Of a stretch of 64,000 bases of DNA, positions 41,684-51,800 are shown piece by piece. The notes beneath the pieces are model-generated. The model was not told the DNA's origin. It ran no database searches and saw only the letters and a program-made list of their open reading frames with translations. Position numbers and translations under genes: made by a program. How positions within the stretch are numbered: position 1 is the stretch's first letter; each line of letters starts with the position of its first letter. Origin of the DNA: Ustilago trichophora (lineage: Eukaryota; Basidiomycota; Ustilaginomycetes; Ustilaginales; Ustilaginaceae). The stretch is taken from assembly GCA_900323505.1 (NCBI GenBank), contig OOIN01000005.1:1612001-1676000 (forward strand), given 5' to 3'.

Positions 41684-42563
41684 ATGCAAGACCAGGTCGA
41701 TCAGTTGGTAAAACAGCTGTTTGGCAAATTGGAGACGTAAGTGTTGGGCTATGCGGTCGTACCCCGTAGAGTAAGGTGTGTACGGTTGTATTAACCATGG
41801 TTTGCCCTTGTTGTACTGGAGTGTAACAGACTTGAGCCCACCAAGCGGCTGCTTGTCGGGGTATCAGGTATTCCAGGATCCGGTAAATCCAGCTTAGCCA
41901 CTCGACTAGTCAGCGCTCTCAACGCACTCTCTCCTTCATCTTCGAGTGACATTGCAATCTATGTCGGTATGGATGGATGGCACTATCCCCGTTCTGTTCT
42001 CTCAACCTTGCCAAATCCACAAGAAGCATTTGATAGAAGAGGCTCTGAGTGGACTTTTGACTCGAAACGGTTCGCCGACTTTGTCGTCAAGGTCAAGAAC
42101 AATGCTACATCCCCCAAACTTACCGCACCTAGCTTTGACCATGCCCAAAAAGACCCCTTGGAAGACGATGTAGCAGTTCTACCAAGTCATAGGGTCGTAG
42201 TGTTTGAAGGACTGTATTGCAACTGTGATGTCGGAGAATGGAAGAGAGCAGCAACAGAGTTTGATGCTAGGTTGGTGTTCGAGATCGAAAAAGAGGAGGC
42301 GAAGAAGAGGTTGGTTGCAAGACACGTCAAAACTGGTGTGGCTAGAGATGAAGCCGAGGCGACATGGAGAGGTAAGTAAAACTGCGGTGGAAGCGGTCAG
42401 ATTGCGAGAGAGAAAAGATACTGATATGTCTTGGTTTCGATGCGATGGCTTACTGACATGGACAGCCGACAACAATGATCTTCCAAACGGCGACTGGCTC
42501 ATATCGCATCTCCTCAAGCCATATACTCTTGTCAAAAGCATAGACGATCCGTCCTGGCGCTAG
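41684..42563 (+). CDS. P-loop kinase of the uridine kinase/phosphoribulokinase family, YFH7-like
   Basis: Three exons, 41684-41736, 41830-42371 and 42466-42563, with GTAAGT..CAG introns of 93 and 94 bp, give 230 residues. A Walker A loop GVSGIPGSGKSS is at about 29-40. YVGMDGWHYPRSVL is the substrate-site loop typical of the YFH7/fructose-kinase-like branch, and VVVFEGLYCN is the Walker B-like segment. The C-terminal RHVKTGVARDEAEATWR then ADNNDLPNG (across splice two) corresponds to the lid and the conserved NDxxNG. Substrates of this branch are poorly known (uridine, fructose or riboside-like), so none is named. Confidence 0.82.
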
Positions 42564-42657
42564 CACCACATCACAAAGTCGCAATCGCAAAAGAAAAGTC
42601 AACACAAACTGAACATGAGGGTCGGTACGAATATATTTGGGATGAAAAGTTGTGCAT

Positions 42658-43983
42658 CTACACTGCCGCTGCCGTGGCCACTGCCACTTTGCGAAGGACG
42701 ACGCTCTTGATGATACGGCCGTCTTCTATGGGTTCGAGCCTTTGGCTGTCGATGATCCATGTCAAGCCGGGCTCCGCTGTAGAGGCATTCCAGGTGTCGA
42801 CCAGGCGCTCGACTTCGCCAGGCTGAATGCGACCTTCGGGGGCAGGCGAGTCGTAGTCTATAGTTGCCTGTGGATGCGCTTTGATCGCAACTTCTCGTTC
42901 CGCGTCTGAGAGCGTGACAAAGTGGCTCAGTAGGACGATTCCGCCGATGCGGACGAGATGGGATAGGCGAGGGAGGAGTGGTCGAGGGTGAAAGCGGATG
43001 CATGTGATCAGGTCGAATTTTGCTTGCTCGCTGACCTTTTCTTGGCGGCTGTCGGTAGCAGGTAAGAGAGGCGCGAGTCCGACCTGAAGGTACTCGCCCC
43101 AAAGCTGCTCGTTGTCTGAAGCTGCTCGTATGGGTTTGCCTTTGCCAGTTCCCGTGAGGGGCTCGAGGAACCCATCATCGCTGCACTTTGACCAGAGGAG
43201 GGTTTCGCAAAGTGGAGTAGTGGACGGTGCTTGTGGTGATTCTACTAATTGGTGAGGACTGAGGTAGAGATCTTGGGTCAGCTGCTGAGCTCGCTTGAGC
43301 ACCGCGTTCCAGTTGTCGATGCCGACACCGGTCCAGATGCGTGATGAAGGGCGGAAGCGAGAACCGTGAAGGATCCATGCGAGATCGCGGGCTGCTCCAC
43401 ATCCAAGATCGAGCACTCGGAATGCGCCATCATGATGAGGGTTGGCCTCCAGATTCAATACGGTCCTATGTACCGCATTGGAGGGTCGGAAGAGGAGCTC
43501 TGGGATATCGTGCCCATCACTGCTTTGCGAGGGTGGCGGCGAAGCGATTCGTTGTCGATGTGATGCCGAGCTGCGTACTAGTCCCAAGCGCTGAGCTGCG
43601 TCGAAAAAGGCGTTGCTGCTCAGGGTCTGAGTTGGGTTGCCATCTTTTCGCGCTTGCTGCTCTGATGAGCTGGGCAGCGTTGAATCCGAGAGAAAGAGTA
43701 AGCGCGCTGATGGGGTCGATGAGAATGCCTCTACTACTTGTTGGTGCTGATCTTGATCCGCTATTACCAGGAAGGGGACATTTCGAGGCGGAAGATAGCT
43801 ATACCTCGATTTGAGCTCCAAGACCGACGAGATGTGGTACGAGCTGGCGATATGTGCTTGATGGAAAGCCGAGTCTGGACGTAGATCGAGCACTAGACGA
43901 GGCACTTTGAGCAAGAGATACTCTTTTAGGACGCTGTTGTCGCAAGTACCGATGCTGTGCTCCTCTGCATCAGTGGCAGACAT
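42658..43983 (-). CDS. Rhodanese-like / SAM methyltransferase fusion
   Basis: One exon, 441 residues from the ATG at 43983; the frame is open further upstream but without an ATG. Residues about 20-120 look like a rhodanese module (VPRLVLDLRPDSAFHQAHIASSYHI, then VPFLVIADQDQ), but the loop where rhodaneses have the catalytic cysteine has none. From about 170 a Rossmann methyltransferase begins with the SAM motif FRVLDLGCGAARDLAWIL, followed by GVGIDNWNAVLKRA, FDLITCIRFHPRPLLPRLSHLVRIGGIVLLSHF. The substrate is unknown. Its divergent partner is the uridine kinase gene, with about 400 bp between the start codons. Confidence 0.75.
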   Translation of the reverse strand: MSATDAEEHSIGTCDNSVLKEYLLLKVPRLVLDLRPDSAFHQAHIASSYHISSVLELKSRYSYLPPRNVPFLVIADQDQHQQVVEAFSSTPSARLLFLSDSTLPSSSEQQARKDGNPTQTLSSNAFFDAAQRLGLVRSSASHRQRIASPPPSQSSDGHDIPELLFRPSNAVHRTVLNLEANPHHDGAFRVLDLGCGAARDLAWILHGSRFRPSSRIWTGVGIDNWNAVLKRAQQLTQDLYLSPHQLVESPQAPSTTPLCETLLWSKCSDDGFLEPLTGTGKGKPIRAASDNEQLWGEYLQVGLAPLLPATDSRQEKVSEQAKFDLITCIRFHPRPLLPRLSHLVRIGGIVLLSHFVTLSDAEREVAIKAHPQATIDYDSPAPEGRIQPGEVERLVDTWNASTAEPGLTWIIDSQRLEPIEDGRIIKSVVLRKVAVATAAAV

Positions 43984-44384
43984 TCGCAATCTCAGCTCTG
44001 TCGGCGGCCTCTGAAGAGAGTGATGATTATACAAGGATGGTCGTGTGATCTTTCAAGAGAAGCAGCTCCACTTTCTGGGAATACTATGCAATACTACAAT
44101 ACAGGACGAGTAGGACCCTGAATTTTTGGTCTGAAACGTTGGAAAGGAAATTTAAGACTTGCTCCTTGCAGCAACAGTTTAAAATAATAAAAAAGAGTGG
44201 CCCGCGTCCTTTTTTGGAGGCTGATTGGTCTGTTTGGCTGTGGAGCGAATTTTTTTGGTTCGACGCACGGTCGTATGCTGCCAAAAAAAAACCCCCCCCT
44301 TGGAGAGGAGCTTGCACAACATCGTTCAAGCGCTTGCTTGCCTTCACAACCTATTCTGTCTCGTCATCAAATAACATCGCAGCG
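43984..44384. promoter_or_regulatory. Divergent promoter between the methyltransferase and uridine kinase genes
   Basis: About 400 bp separate the two ATGs. A homopolymer junction (nine A then nine C) lies around 44283-44301. No additional gene is seen. Confidence 0.5.
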
Positions 44385-46484
44385 ATGCAGGCGGGAAAGA
44401 TCGTCCAAAGGCCTTCGGGCAATGGTACTCCCATCTTGCAACCCGTCACCCCTTTGGAAAAGCCAGCCCAAGTCTCACCCCACAGCGTTCTCGCTGCTGC
44501 AGCTGCTGCCGCCGCGGCTGCGGATCCTACACCAGGACCATCGCTCATGTCGTCGACAGCATCGTTGGATGCAGCTACTCCAACTGGCAAAGCCAGTGGA
44601 TCGGGTGCTACCGCAGCGACTCGATCCAAGACCATCGTTCTCACCGACGCTGGACGTGCTCCCTGGTACAACTCGGTCGGAGAACCTGTCCCCGCTTACG
44701 TTGTCGGCATTGCCGGTGGTTCGGCGAGCGGTAAGACTTCGGTAGCCAGAGAGATCCTCAAGAAGCTCCCCAACGTTCCTTGGGTCGCCATTGTCAGTCA
44801 AGATGCATATTATAAGTCACTCACCCCCCAAGAATCCAAAATGGCTTTCCAGGAACAGTACGATTTCGACCATCCCGACGCTTTCGACTACGACATTCTC
44901 AAGCAGTGCATCAAGGATTTGCGTCAGAGCAAAGCAGTAGAGATTCCAGTATACAGCTTCGTCCAACATCAAAGAACCTCGGAAACCAACTACCTTTACG
45001 GTCCCGCAGTGCTCATTGTAGAAGGCATCTTTGTCCTTCACGACCCCGAGATTCGCGATCTGCTCGATCTCAAGGTGTTTGTTCAGGCCGACTCGGATTT
45101 GATGCTGGCCCGTAGGATCAAAAGAGATATCGTAGAGAGGGCAAGGTCGGTCAACTCGGTGCTCGACCAGTACTTGCGCTTCGTCAAGCCTGCTTTCGAT
45201 ACCTTCGTCTCCGCGACAGCTAGACATGCTGATATGATCGTTCCCGGTTCGCACAACGAGGTCGCCATCGAAGTCATCAGCCAACATATGGAGAAGCAGC
45301 TCAGGAACAGGTCTAGAAAGCTGCGTGCCGAGTTCTACAAGACGCCCGCAACACAGCTGCCCGTACAAGACAGGAATGTCTCTGCAATGAGCCCATACGA
45401 CGGTCTTGGATCCCCACACGAGCGAAGGACGAGCTTGACTCCCATGAAGCCCATGATCCATCGCAACGAGTCGTTTGGCGCTTCAGCACCACAAATCGTG
45501 AGAGCGCCTTCGAGCACTTCGGCCGCCGACGACACTGGTCTACCACCCAACGTCATCATGCTCGCCCAGACTCCCCAATTGCAAGGCCTGCTCACCATCC
45601 TCCACGACCGATCCACGCCCACTTCCGAATTCACCTTTGCATGCAAGCGCGTCGGCACCCTCGTCGTCGAGTTAGCTTCCACCTTGTTGCCCCACCGCCA
45701 AAAGGAGATCACCATCCATGGTGGACGCAAACACATTGGTCACGAGCTCAACGTCTCTAGCCTCTGCTCTGTCTCCATTCTCCGCTCCGGTGCCGTGCTC
45801 GAACCTTCATTGCGAAGAGCGTTCCCCGCCATGTCGTTGGGAAGCCTTCTCATCCAGTCCAACGAAGACGATGGTGAGCCACACCTGTACGATGTCTCGC
45901 TTCCGTCTTTCATCCGTCGAAGGGAGACGGCGGAAAAGTCGTGGGTCTTTTTGCTAGATGCCCAGATCGGAACGGGTGCAGCGGCCTTTATGGCGATCCG
46001 TGTTTTGTTGGACCACTCGGTTCCAGAGGATCAGATCATCTTTTTGACCTTGTTGGCCAGTTCTCAGGGCGGTATTCACGCTTTAAACCGCGCCTTCCCA
46101 CACGTTCGCATCGTTGTGGCTGGTGTCGATCCAGGATTGCAAAAGCTTCGCATTCCTTGGCAAACATCGACCCCCACCACCTCTGGTGCAGCCAAGCACG
46201 AGCGAAACGACCAACGGGGCTACACAGACAATGCCCCCGTTGACGAAGACGATCTCTCGCCTGGGTTCAATCGTCGTGACGATCTGCATCTATTGGCTTC
46301 ACCGCCACTGCTCAGCATCGATGGCAGGTTTGCAGCCAACAATGAATCAAGGCATCACCATTCCTCCGGGTTCCAGTCTCAGAGACAGCCAAGTTTGACG
46401 GCAAAGGGAAGCCGTGTCGTATTCGCAATCACTCCTGGCTGCGGCTCCATTGGCGACCGATTCTGGGGAACCGGCTCGCGATGA
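44385..46484 (+). CDS. URK1: Uridine/cytidine kinase with C-terminal UPRT-like domain (UCKL1/URK1 type)
   Basis: One exon, 699 residues from the ATG at 44385; the open frame upstream has no ATG. A poly-Ala tract (about 37-46) precedes the kinase. The Walker A loop GIAGGSASGKTS is at about 108-119, followed by SQDAYYKSL, the uridine-kinase motif FDHPDAFDY, EIPVYSFVQHQR and VLIVEGIFVLHD. The C-terminal half is phosphoribosyltransferase-like: FACKRVGTLVVELAS, LLDAQIGTGAAAFMAIRVLLDHSVPEDQI and TPGCGSIGDRFWGT. The PRPP loop reads DAQIGTGAA instead of the DPMLATG of active UPRTs, so that half is probably regulatory, as in UCKL1. The role is pyrimidine salvage (uridine to UMP). Confidence 0.93.
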   Translation: MQAGKIVQRPSGNGTPILQPVTPLEKPAQVSPHSVLAAAAAAAAAADPTPGPSLMSSTASLDAATPTGKASGSGATAATRSKTIVLTDAGRAPWYNSVGEPVPAYVVGIAGGSASGKTSVAREILKKLPNVPWVAIVSQDAYYKSLTPQESKMAFQEQYDFDHPDAFDYDILKQCIKDLRQSKAVEIPVYSFVQHQRTSETNYLYGPAVLIVEGIFVLHDPEIRDLLDLKVFVQADSDLMLARRIKRDIVERARSVNSVLDQYLRFVKPAFDTFVSATARHADMIVPGSHNEVAIEVISQHMEKQLRNRSRKLRAEFYKTPATQLPVQDRNVSAMSPYDGLGSPHERRTSLTPMKPMIHRNESFGASAPQIVRAPSSTSAADDTGLPPNVIMLAQTPQLQGLLTILHDRSTPTSEFTFACKRVGTLVVELASTLLPHRQKEITIHGGRKHIGHELNVSSLCSVSILRSGAVLEPSLRRAFPAMSLGSLLIQSNEDDGEPHLYDVSLPSFIRRRETAEKSWVFLLDAQIGTGAAAFMAIRVLLDHSVPEDQIIFLTLLASSQGGIHALNRAFPHVRIVVAGVDPGLQKLRIPWQTSTPTTSGAAKHERNDQRGYTDNAPVDEDDLSPGFNRRDDLHLLASPPLLSIDGRFAANNESRHHHSSGFQSQRQPSLTAKGSRVVFAITPGCGSIGDRFWGTGSR

Positions 46485-46672
46485 TCGCCCTCTCTCTTCA
46501 TCATCGTCGAAGCGCATCCGTTGCCTGCTGTATATCACATTTTTTCTTCCTTTCACCTGCATCGCATCGTAATTTTTCACACCATTAGAAAGCACAGGGT
46601 GGGCTTTGACAGATTGATCGTGTGATTGTGTGAGATGGGTTTGCAAGATAAAGCACGCATGCGTAAAAGAGC

Positions 46673-47379
46673 TTAAACTTGATCCTCGTCAATGAGCTCG
46701 CCGACGATTCCGTATTTGCCGGTAAAGTGACCCTCCCACTCCTTCATGTTTTTGCTACCAGAGATGGAAGAAGAAGAGATACGGCCAGGTGAGCTGTCTA
46801 CACTCCAGCGTCCATTTTCACAGCATGATTTTTCTGAACTTACACTTCGCTAGGCGTCAAATCCTCGAGCTTGTCAATCGGCTTATCTAGCGGGGTGAGC
46901 ATCTCGAGATCGAAGCTCTGCTTTGCCATTCCCCTGCTAGCGTCTCTTCCGGCAAAGTTACCATAGGGACCTCCGGGACCGTAGAAGTTCTTCCCCTTTG
47001 TCACGTCAAACACTTTTCTGTTGATGGCAAGCAGGATTCGAGAGCCGTCATCCTGGTCTCCTGTGCCGGTACCATCGTAGACGGCCAGAGTGCGTGGGGT
47101 GTATTTGGTCCATTCGACCGTGTCTGGGTGAGCAGGTGGGAGGTAGGTGTATCGATCGGATGGTGCAGTGAGGTGAGATCGTGCTTCAGCGACGGTGGGT
47201 GTCCAGCGTGAAGAAGAGGGTGAAGTGGGACGGATGAGTGGGATGACAATGTAAAGAAGGGCGAAGAGGAGTACAATGTTGAGTGGGTTGGTGTAGATGG
47301 ATTCGGCGAATCTGGACAAGCTTGCTGTGAGGGACGGTGGATCGGTAGGTCCGAAAAGGCGCTGTTTGAGCTGATCCAT
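46673..47379 (-). CDS. DAP1: Cytochrome b5-like haem/steroid-binding membrane protein (DAP1/MAPR)
   Basis: Two exons, 46844-47379 and 46673-46754, with an 89-bp GTAAGT..TAG intron, give 205 residues. One membrane segment is at about 31-50 (PLNIVLLFALLYIVIPLI). The domain has the MAPR layout: RTLAVYDGTG, ILLAINRKVFDVTKGKNFYGPGGPYGNFAGRDASRGMA, then LEDLTPSEV and, across the splice, KNMKEWEGHFTGKYGIVGEL. Without the splice the frame ends right after SEV. MAPR proteins bind haem and support cytochrome P450 Erg11 and Erg5 in sterol synthesis at the ER; this function is by family. Confidence 0.92.
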
Positions 47380-47658
47380 TCTGTATACAGGGACAGTTGA
47401 AGATGTACTGAGGATGGTGATGATGTGATGGCAAGAATCACAAGTACGAGGAGAACTTAGGAAGCTTCATTACGACCGAAGGTCACCACCACAAAATCAC
47501 AACCGAGAGCCGAATTCCTCCCAAAAATCACCTCCACAGCACGGTACAGTACGCTCGCCGACAATTCCGCTTCCAAATCAATTTAACCGCTCCATTTAAT
47601 ACACCTTGTCACTCATCAGCTTCTTCTCATTCATATCAAGGGACATCGAGGAGATGTC

Positions 47659-48489
47659 ATGGCCTCTAACCATGTGCCACAGTCACTATTTGGAGATGTG
47701 GTGCAATCCGAGTCGCTGAGCCTCTTTTCATCGACTTCTTCGCATCCTTTCGCTCTCTGGTCATTGCATCAAGATGCGGATCTGCAAGAAGATTCAGGCA
47801 TCCGTCTCTTGGACGATGCCACCGACGAGCTTGCATCGTCTGACCCAGGAATCACACCAGAAGCATTCGCTCTGCGAATCGACGAGCAAGTGAGAGGCTC
47901 AATCTCTGATCCAGTGCTACACATCCAGTCGCCTGCCATACGAAACACCTTTATCCGCTCTCCGCCAATCGAAGAGACCGAATTGGGCATCAAGCTGCCT
48001 CACGTCACATTTCAATTCAGGTCCATCGGAAGCTCAAGACCTTTCGTATTCGAGATTGGCATCAGGGATCAAGATGGACGATCAGGAACAATTCGCTTGA
48101 GCAGCTTTCAGACAGAGCCAAGGTTGTACTTGAAGCACTTGAGACGCAAGCCAACCGCAAGCATGACTGATGAGGATAACGATGGTACAAGTCGGACCGA
48201 GCCACTCCTGCACCTTCCTCTGGACATGGCTGCCACCCCGGCTTCCGACGAAACGTCGCTCACGCCTTGGCAGGTGGCCACTCTTCCTCTCGACAAGCTG
48301 GCCAGGTATTTGTCGGATACTTCTCTGATCAGCCACGTTGATAGCGAGTTAGTACGACAGTCGCAGAGATTTGGCAATTTTTACAGCATCTCGTATGTCA
48401 AAGTGCACGCCAACATGCGGCTTAGAAGGGTCTGGTGTTCACAGCATTTGCCCGATCATGAACTTGCAGAAATTCAAGTGTTTTCCTAA
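47659..48489 (+). CDS. CFAP20-domain (DUF667/BUG22-like) protein
   Basis: One exon, 276 residues. The order of conserved segments matches the CFAP20 domain: VVQSESLSLFSSTSSHPFALW, HIQSPAIRNTFIRSP, TELGIKLPHVTFQFRSIGSSRPFVFEIGIRDQDGR, IRLSSFQTEPRLYLKHLRRK, LLHLPLDM, LPLDKLARYLSD, and the diagnostic end VKVHANMRLRRVWCSQH. CFAP20/BUG22 is known from cilia and is also found in some lineages without cilia; nuclear roles in transcription have been reported for animal CFAP20. Two inserts (about 50-80 and 160-205) make this protein longer than the usual 190 residues. The start ATG at 47659 follows the divergent DAP1 gene by about 280 bp. Confidence 0.78.
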   Translation: MASNHVPQSLFGDVVQSESLSLFSSTSSHPFALWSLHQDADLQEDSGIRLLDDATDELASSDPGITPEAFALRIDEQVRGSISDPVLHIQSPAIRNTFIRSPPIEETELGIKLPHVTFQFRSIGSSRPFVFEIGIRDQDGRSGTIRLSSFQTEPRLYLKHLRRKPTASMTDEDNDGTSRTEPLLHLPLDMAATPASDETSLTPWQVATLPLDKLARYLSDTSLISHVDSELVRQSQRFGNFYSISYVKVHANMRLRRVWCSQHLPDHELAEIQVFS

Positions 48490-48867
48490 CCAAGATTCTT
48501 ATCCTTCCAGAAGGAATGCGTGCTCGTCTCTCGTAACCCGAGTCAGTCAGGAAGGAGTCGATAGCGAGGCTTCAGACGAATGGCGGGATGAGAAAAAGTA
48601 GAAAAGTGGTCATTCCAGGCTCAAGTGAGCGATGATGCACCGCTCAGCAAGAATCTATCGAGCAAGAGCCAAAAGTGCACGACCTACAAAGTAGGCGCAG
48701 ATGCGGCATCACGAATAAGGAAAGCATGAGAAAGCATGAGGCGAGACAAAGAAGCAAAGGGAATGTTCAAAAAGAGGATGGCGTTTCTCGAAGCTCGGAT
48801 TGAGAGAGCTTTTTAATTGTCCTAGATGAAAGACTGTGGTGGGCTGGCAACGGTTGCGCGTCGCTTC
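48490..48867. other. Convergent 3' spacer
   Basis: It holds the 3' ends of the CFAP20-domain and chitin deacetylase genes. No gene is seen. Confidence 0.6.
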
Positions 48868-50283
48868 TCAGACGAGAAGGCCGAAGAAGAGCACGACAGC
48901 GCCGAGAACGGTGGTGGGCAGCACGAACGAGGGGATGGAAACCATTGAGGCTGCCGACTTGGAGCCGCCAGAGCTCGAGGAGCCAGAGTTGGCACCGGTG
49001 GCCGAAGCCAAAGAGCCAGCAGCAGCCTTGGTCGAGGTGAGAACGTGTGTGCCAGATGTGCCAACCTCGTTAGGAAGCGAGCCGGAGCTGTTGGAATAAG
49101 TCTCTACGTAAGCATCCGAGGCGGGCTTCTTGAGGCACTGGACAATGGGCATGAGGTTCTGCTTGGGGCTCATCTGCTGAGCAGCGGGAAGCACAATGTT
49201 GACAGCAAGGTCGACAGCCTGCTGGTAGAGATCGTGGGCAAGCACAATGTAACCGGTGGAGAGCGAAGAGGCGTTCTTGATGATCTGCTCAAAGTTGTAG
49301 ACGACCTCGGCGGGGGAAACGACACCGGCGGCGATACGCCAGTCGTTGGTGTCGTAAGGCTGGCCACGGGGAGGTGTGGTCCAGATGATGGGGGTGAGGC
49401 CCATCTGGAGCGAGATAGCACGAACACGGTCGTCAATGTCACCGTAAGGAGGACGCATAGTGTTGGGAGTGACGCCAATGACGGAGCGAATGACCTCCTT
49501 GGTCCAGCCGAGCTCGGCAACAATTTGCTCGTTGGTGAGGGTGGTAAGAGCGCGGTGAGACCAGGTGTGGACCGAAATCTGGTGACCCTGCTGGAACTCG
49601 GTCTGGAGCATCTGAGGACGCGAGATGACACGCGAACCGACAACGAAAAAGGTGGACTTGAGGTTGTTGTCGCTGAGATACTTGAGCAACGTGGGGGTGT
49701 AGGGCGAAGGGCCGTCATCGTAAGAGAGACCCCAGGTGTTGGTGTCGGGACAGGTGGTGATGTCGGTGGAACGGGTGCACTGACCGCAAGACCACCAGCA
49801 GTTGCCGTCGGGACCAGCCTGAGCAAGGTTGGTAGGGTTGCCACCGCACGAAGCCGAATCGACAGTGGTGGTAACGTTGGGGACCTTGGACCAGTCGATC
49901 TGCGAGATCCACCTCTGAACCTGAGGCGAGTTGGTAGGTGGCACTACATCGAGAGTAGGAAAGTTGGCAGGAAGGATCGAGTTGATGTCGGGAAGACCGG
50001 GCGCACCAGTGACCTGAGGGTTCTTAGCACCGGAAGGGTAGGTAGTGAAGAGGGCGGTGGTGGAAGTGGTGTCACCAGGACCGGAAGAGACGCCAGCAAG
50101 GAGCGACGAGATGGAAGCAGGAAGGGATCCGGTGAAGGTAGAAGTGGGGCCAGCAGCAGCGGCAGCAGAAGCCGACGAAGCTCGAGTGGCCGAGCCGGAA
50201 GCCTGACGCTTCTCAAAGTCGGGCTTGGCAGCAGTCAGGGCGGCAAGTGCAAGAGGCACGGCAGCAAAGGAAAGCTTGACCAT
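48868..50283 (-). CDS. Chitin deacetylase, GPI-anchored (CE4/NodB domain)
   Basis: One exon, 471 residues. The signal peptide is at 1-19 and is followed by a Kex2-type site (FEKRQ) at about 25-26. The catalytic NodB domain spans about 185-390: LSYDDGPSP (Asp189/190), VHTWSHRALTT with His239 and His243 of the zinc site, MRPPYGDIDDR at 276-286, and IVLAHDLY at 346-353. A Cys-rich stretch before the domain (SCGGN, NCWWSCGQC, TTCPD) is typical of basidiomycete enzymes. The C-terminus is Ser/Gly-rich and ends in a hydrophobic GPI signal (VLPTTVLGAVVLFFGLLV). It converts wall chitin to chitosan, which shapes wall structure and plant recognition. Confidence 0.95.
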   Translation of the reverse strand: MVKLSFAAVPLALAALTAAKPDFEKRQASGSATRASSASAAAAAGPTSTFTGSLPASISSLLAGVSSGPGDTTSTTALFTTYPSGAKNPQVTGAPGLPDINSILPANFPTLDVVPPTNSPQVQRWISQIDWSKVPNVTTTVDSASCGGNPTNLAQAGPDGNCWWSCGQCTRSTDITTCPDTNTWGLSYDDGPSPYTPTLLKYLSDNNLKSTFFVVGSRVISRPQMLQTEFQQGHQISVHTWSHRALTTLTNEQIVAELGWTKEVIRSVIGVTPNTMRPPYGDIDDRVRAISLQMGLTPIIWTTPPRGQPYDTNDWRIAAGVVSPAEVVYNFEQIIKNASSLSTGYIVLAHDLYQQAVDLAVNIVLPAAQQMSPKQNLMPIVQCLKKPASDAYVETYSNSSGSLPNEVGTSGTHVLTSTKAAAGSLASATGANSGSSSSGGSKSAASMVSIPSFVLPTTVLGAVVLFFGLLV

Positions 50284-50816
50284 TATAATCCAGATTGTCT
50301 AGAAGAGAATCCAAGGGGAGGTGTGTGGGATTGATGGATCCGAAACCTGAAGATGTTTCGTGGTCCGGATGATGAAGTCGAGTGAGGTGGATGGTAGGAG
50401 AGAAGATGGTTGTTGACGAGACTCGAAGCATTCAAACATGAGAGAGCAACAGGTCACCGACACAGCGGAGCGGAACTCGAAAGCAACAGTAGTTTCAAGA
50501 GACGACAAGGCAAATCAAGACTTGAGCGACACAGCAATCACAGTCACCGCCGAGTGTGACAACCAAAGGAAAAAGGAAAAGAGCGACAGCAGAGAGCGAA
50601 GGGCAGCACGGATGTCAACGGGAGAAGAGGCGCACCAGCAACGCGCATGGCAGACCAGAGCCAAGAGACAGCCAAGCAAAGCAAAGCAAAGCAGGAGAGC
50701 ACACAACACAAAAAGGAGTAAAAATTCCTTCTTTGATGTCGCGCGAGGAGTAAGAGGGCGCTCTCTCTCTCTCTGGAAATGCGCTTACACTGAGGTGCAG
50801 ATGCTGTGCATATTTC

Positions 50817-50860
<44 letters not shown>

Positions 50861-51800
50861 AAAAAAAAACCTACAAACTCGAATCGGGCAAGTTGGGATG
50901 GAATTCAGGGGTGCACAAATTGCAGAGTGCTCGCTTCTAATCATAGCACATTTGAGTTCGATGCTGTGGCTCGCTCGCTTTCGAGTCAAAGACTTGCCGC
51001 AGCACACACAGGATTGTCGTCAGAGTTGCATCCAACCATGCTGATCACGATCGACATTAACGAATCAAAAGCTGCGACCTACACCATAGTAGAGTGTGCG
51101 ATACTGTACGGACATGCACCCCACTCTGTAGCTTTGCTGTCAAAAAAAGCAGTACTGTAGTAGCATTCCGGTGCAGTTGACCCCACGCGGTCTTTCGCAA
51201 TTCATGAATTTCGAGGCTGTGTCAGGAGAAGGCGCGCCCCTTGATCGCCGAGCCTTACACAAACTACGCCCAGGGAAATGCACAAGTCGCACCCAAACGA
51301 GCCAAAAAGGCGTCGTTGAATGAGGCGTGGCAAGCGAGGCTCGCTCCTCTATGCCGCCAAGAGACCGAAACCATGTCGATCATCTTGCAGCAACCTTGAA
51401 CTACAGTAACTTAGTTACAGCATTCATGTGCATCATCTGCGCAATGTCTCCTACCGAGCGACATTCCCTTCCAGCATCATGAACACCGAGCACTTCCTGA
51501 CTTTTGAGCTACCGCCGGCAACTAAGCCAAGGCTCTTCAAGGCCAAGCGACAAAGGGAGCAACCGTGGAAAAAAACATCGGTGATCTCTTTCCCGATTCA
51601 GCAACTCTCTGATCAGCACGTCGGAATTCGGAGACGCTTGTGCTTCTGCTCCTGCACCTGCACCTGCACCTCTAAAATTTCCCTCTGATTTTTTCGTTTG
51701 GCTGTGGAGTTTCCAGAGGGTCCTCTTCTTCGCACTTGGCACGCTGCTGCTCTTCCTGCCACCGAACACCATCTTGGCAACACAATCCAGACTCGACAAG
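50284..51800. other. 1.5-kb divergent spacer with poly(A) tract
   Basis: It lies between the chitin deacetylase and TMA16 starts. It contains a 41-A run at 50818-50858 followed by CC and nine more A, and TACTGTA words at 51102 and 51153. No gene is supported; the long plus-strand frame across the A run encodes a Lys homopolymer and is not credible. Confidence 0.5.
50818..50858. repeat. Poly(A) tract, 41 bp
   Basis: A pure A run on the plus strand, followed by CC and a further nine A. There is no element body next to it. Confidence 0.9.

Noticed and set aside
50438..51160. A 240-codon plus-strand frame between the chitin deacetylase and TMA16 genes
   Set aside because: It runs through the 41-A tract, giving a Lys homopolymer, and has no domain; most likely open by composition only.
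51550..51558. ACAAAGGGA, identical to the Prf1 pheromone-response element of smut fungi, 240 bp before TMA16
   Set aside because: A single 9-mer is expected about once in two such windows by chance, and TMA16 is not an expected mating target.
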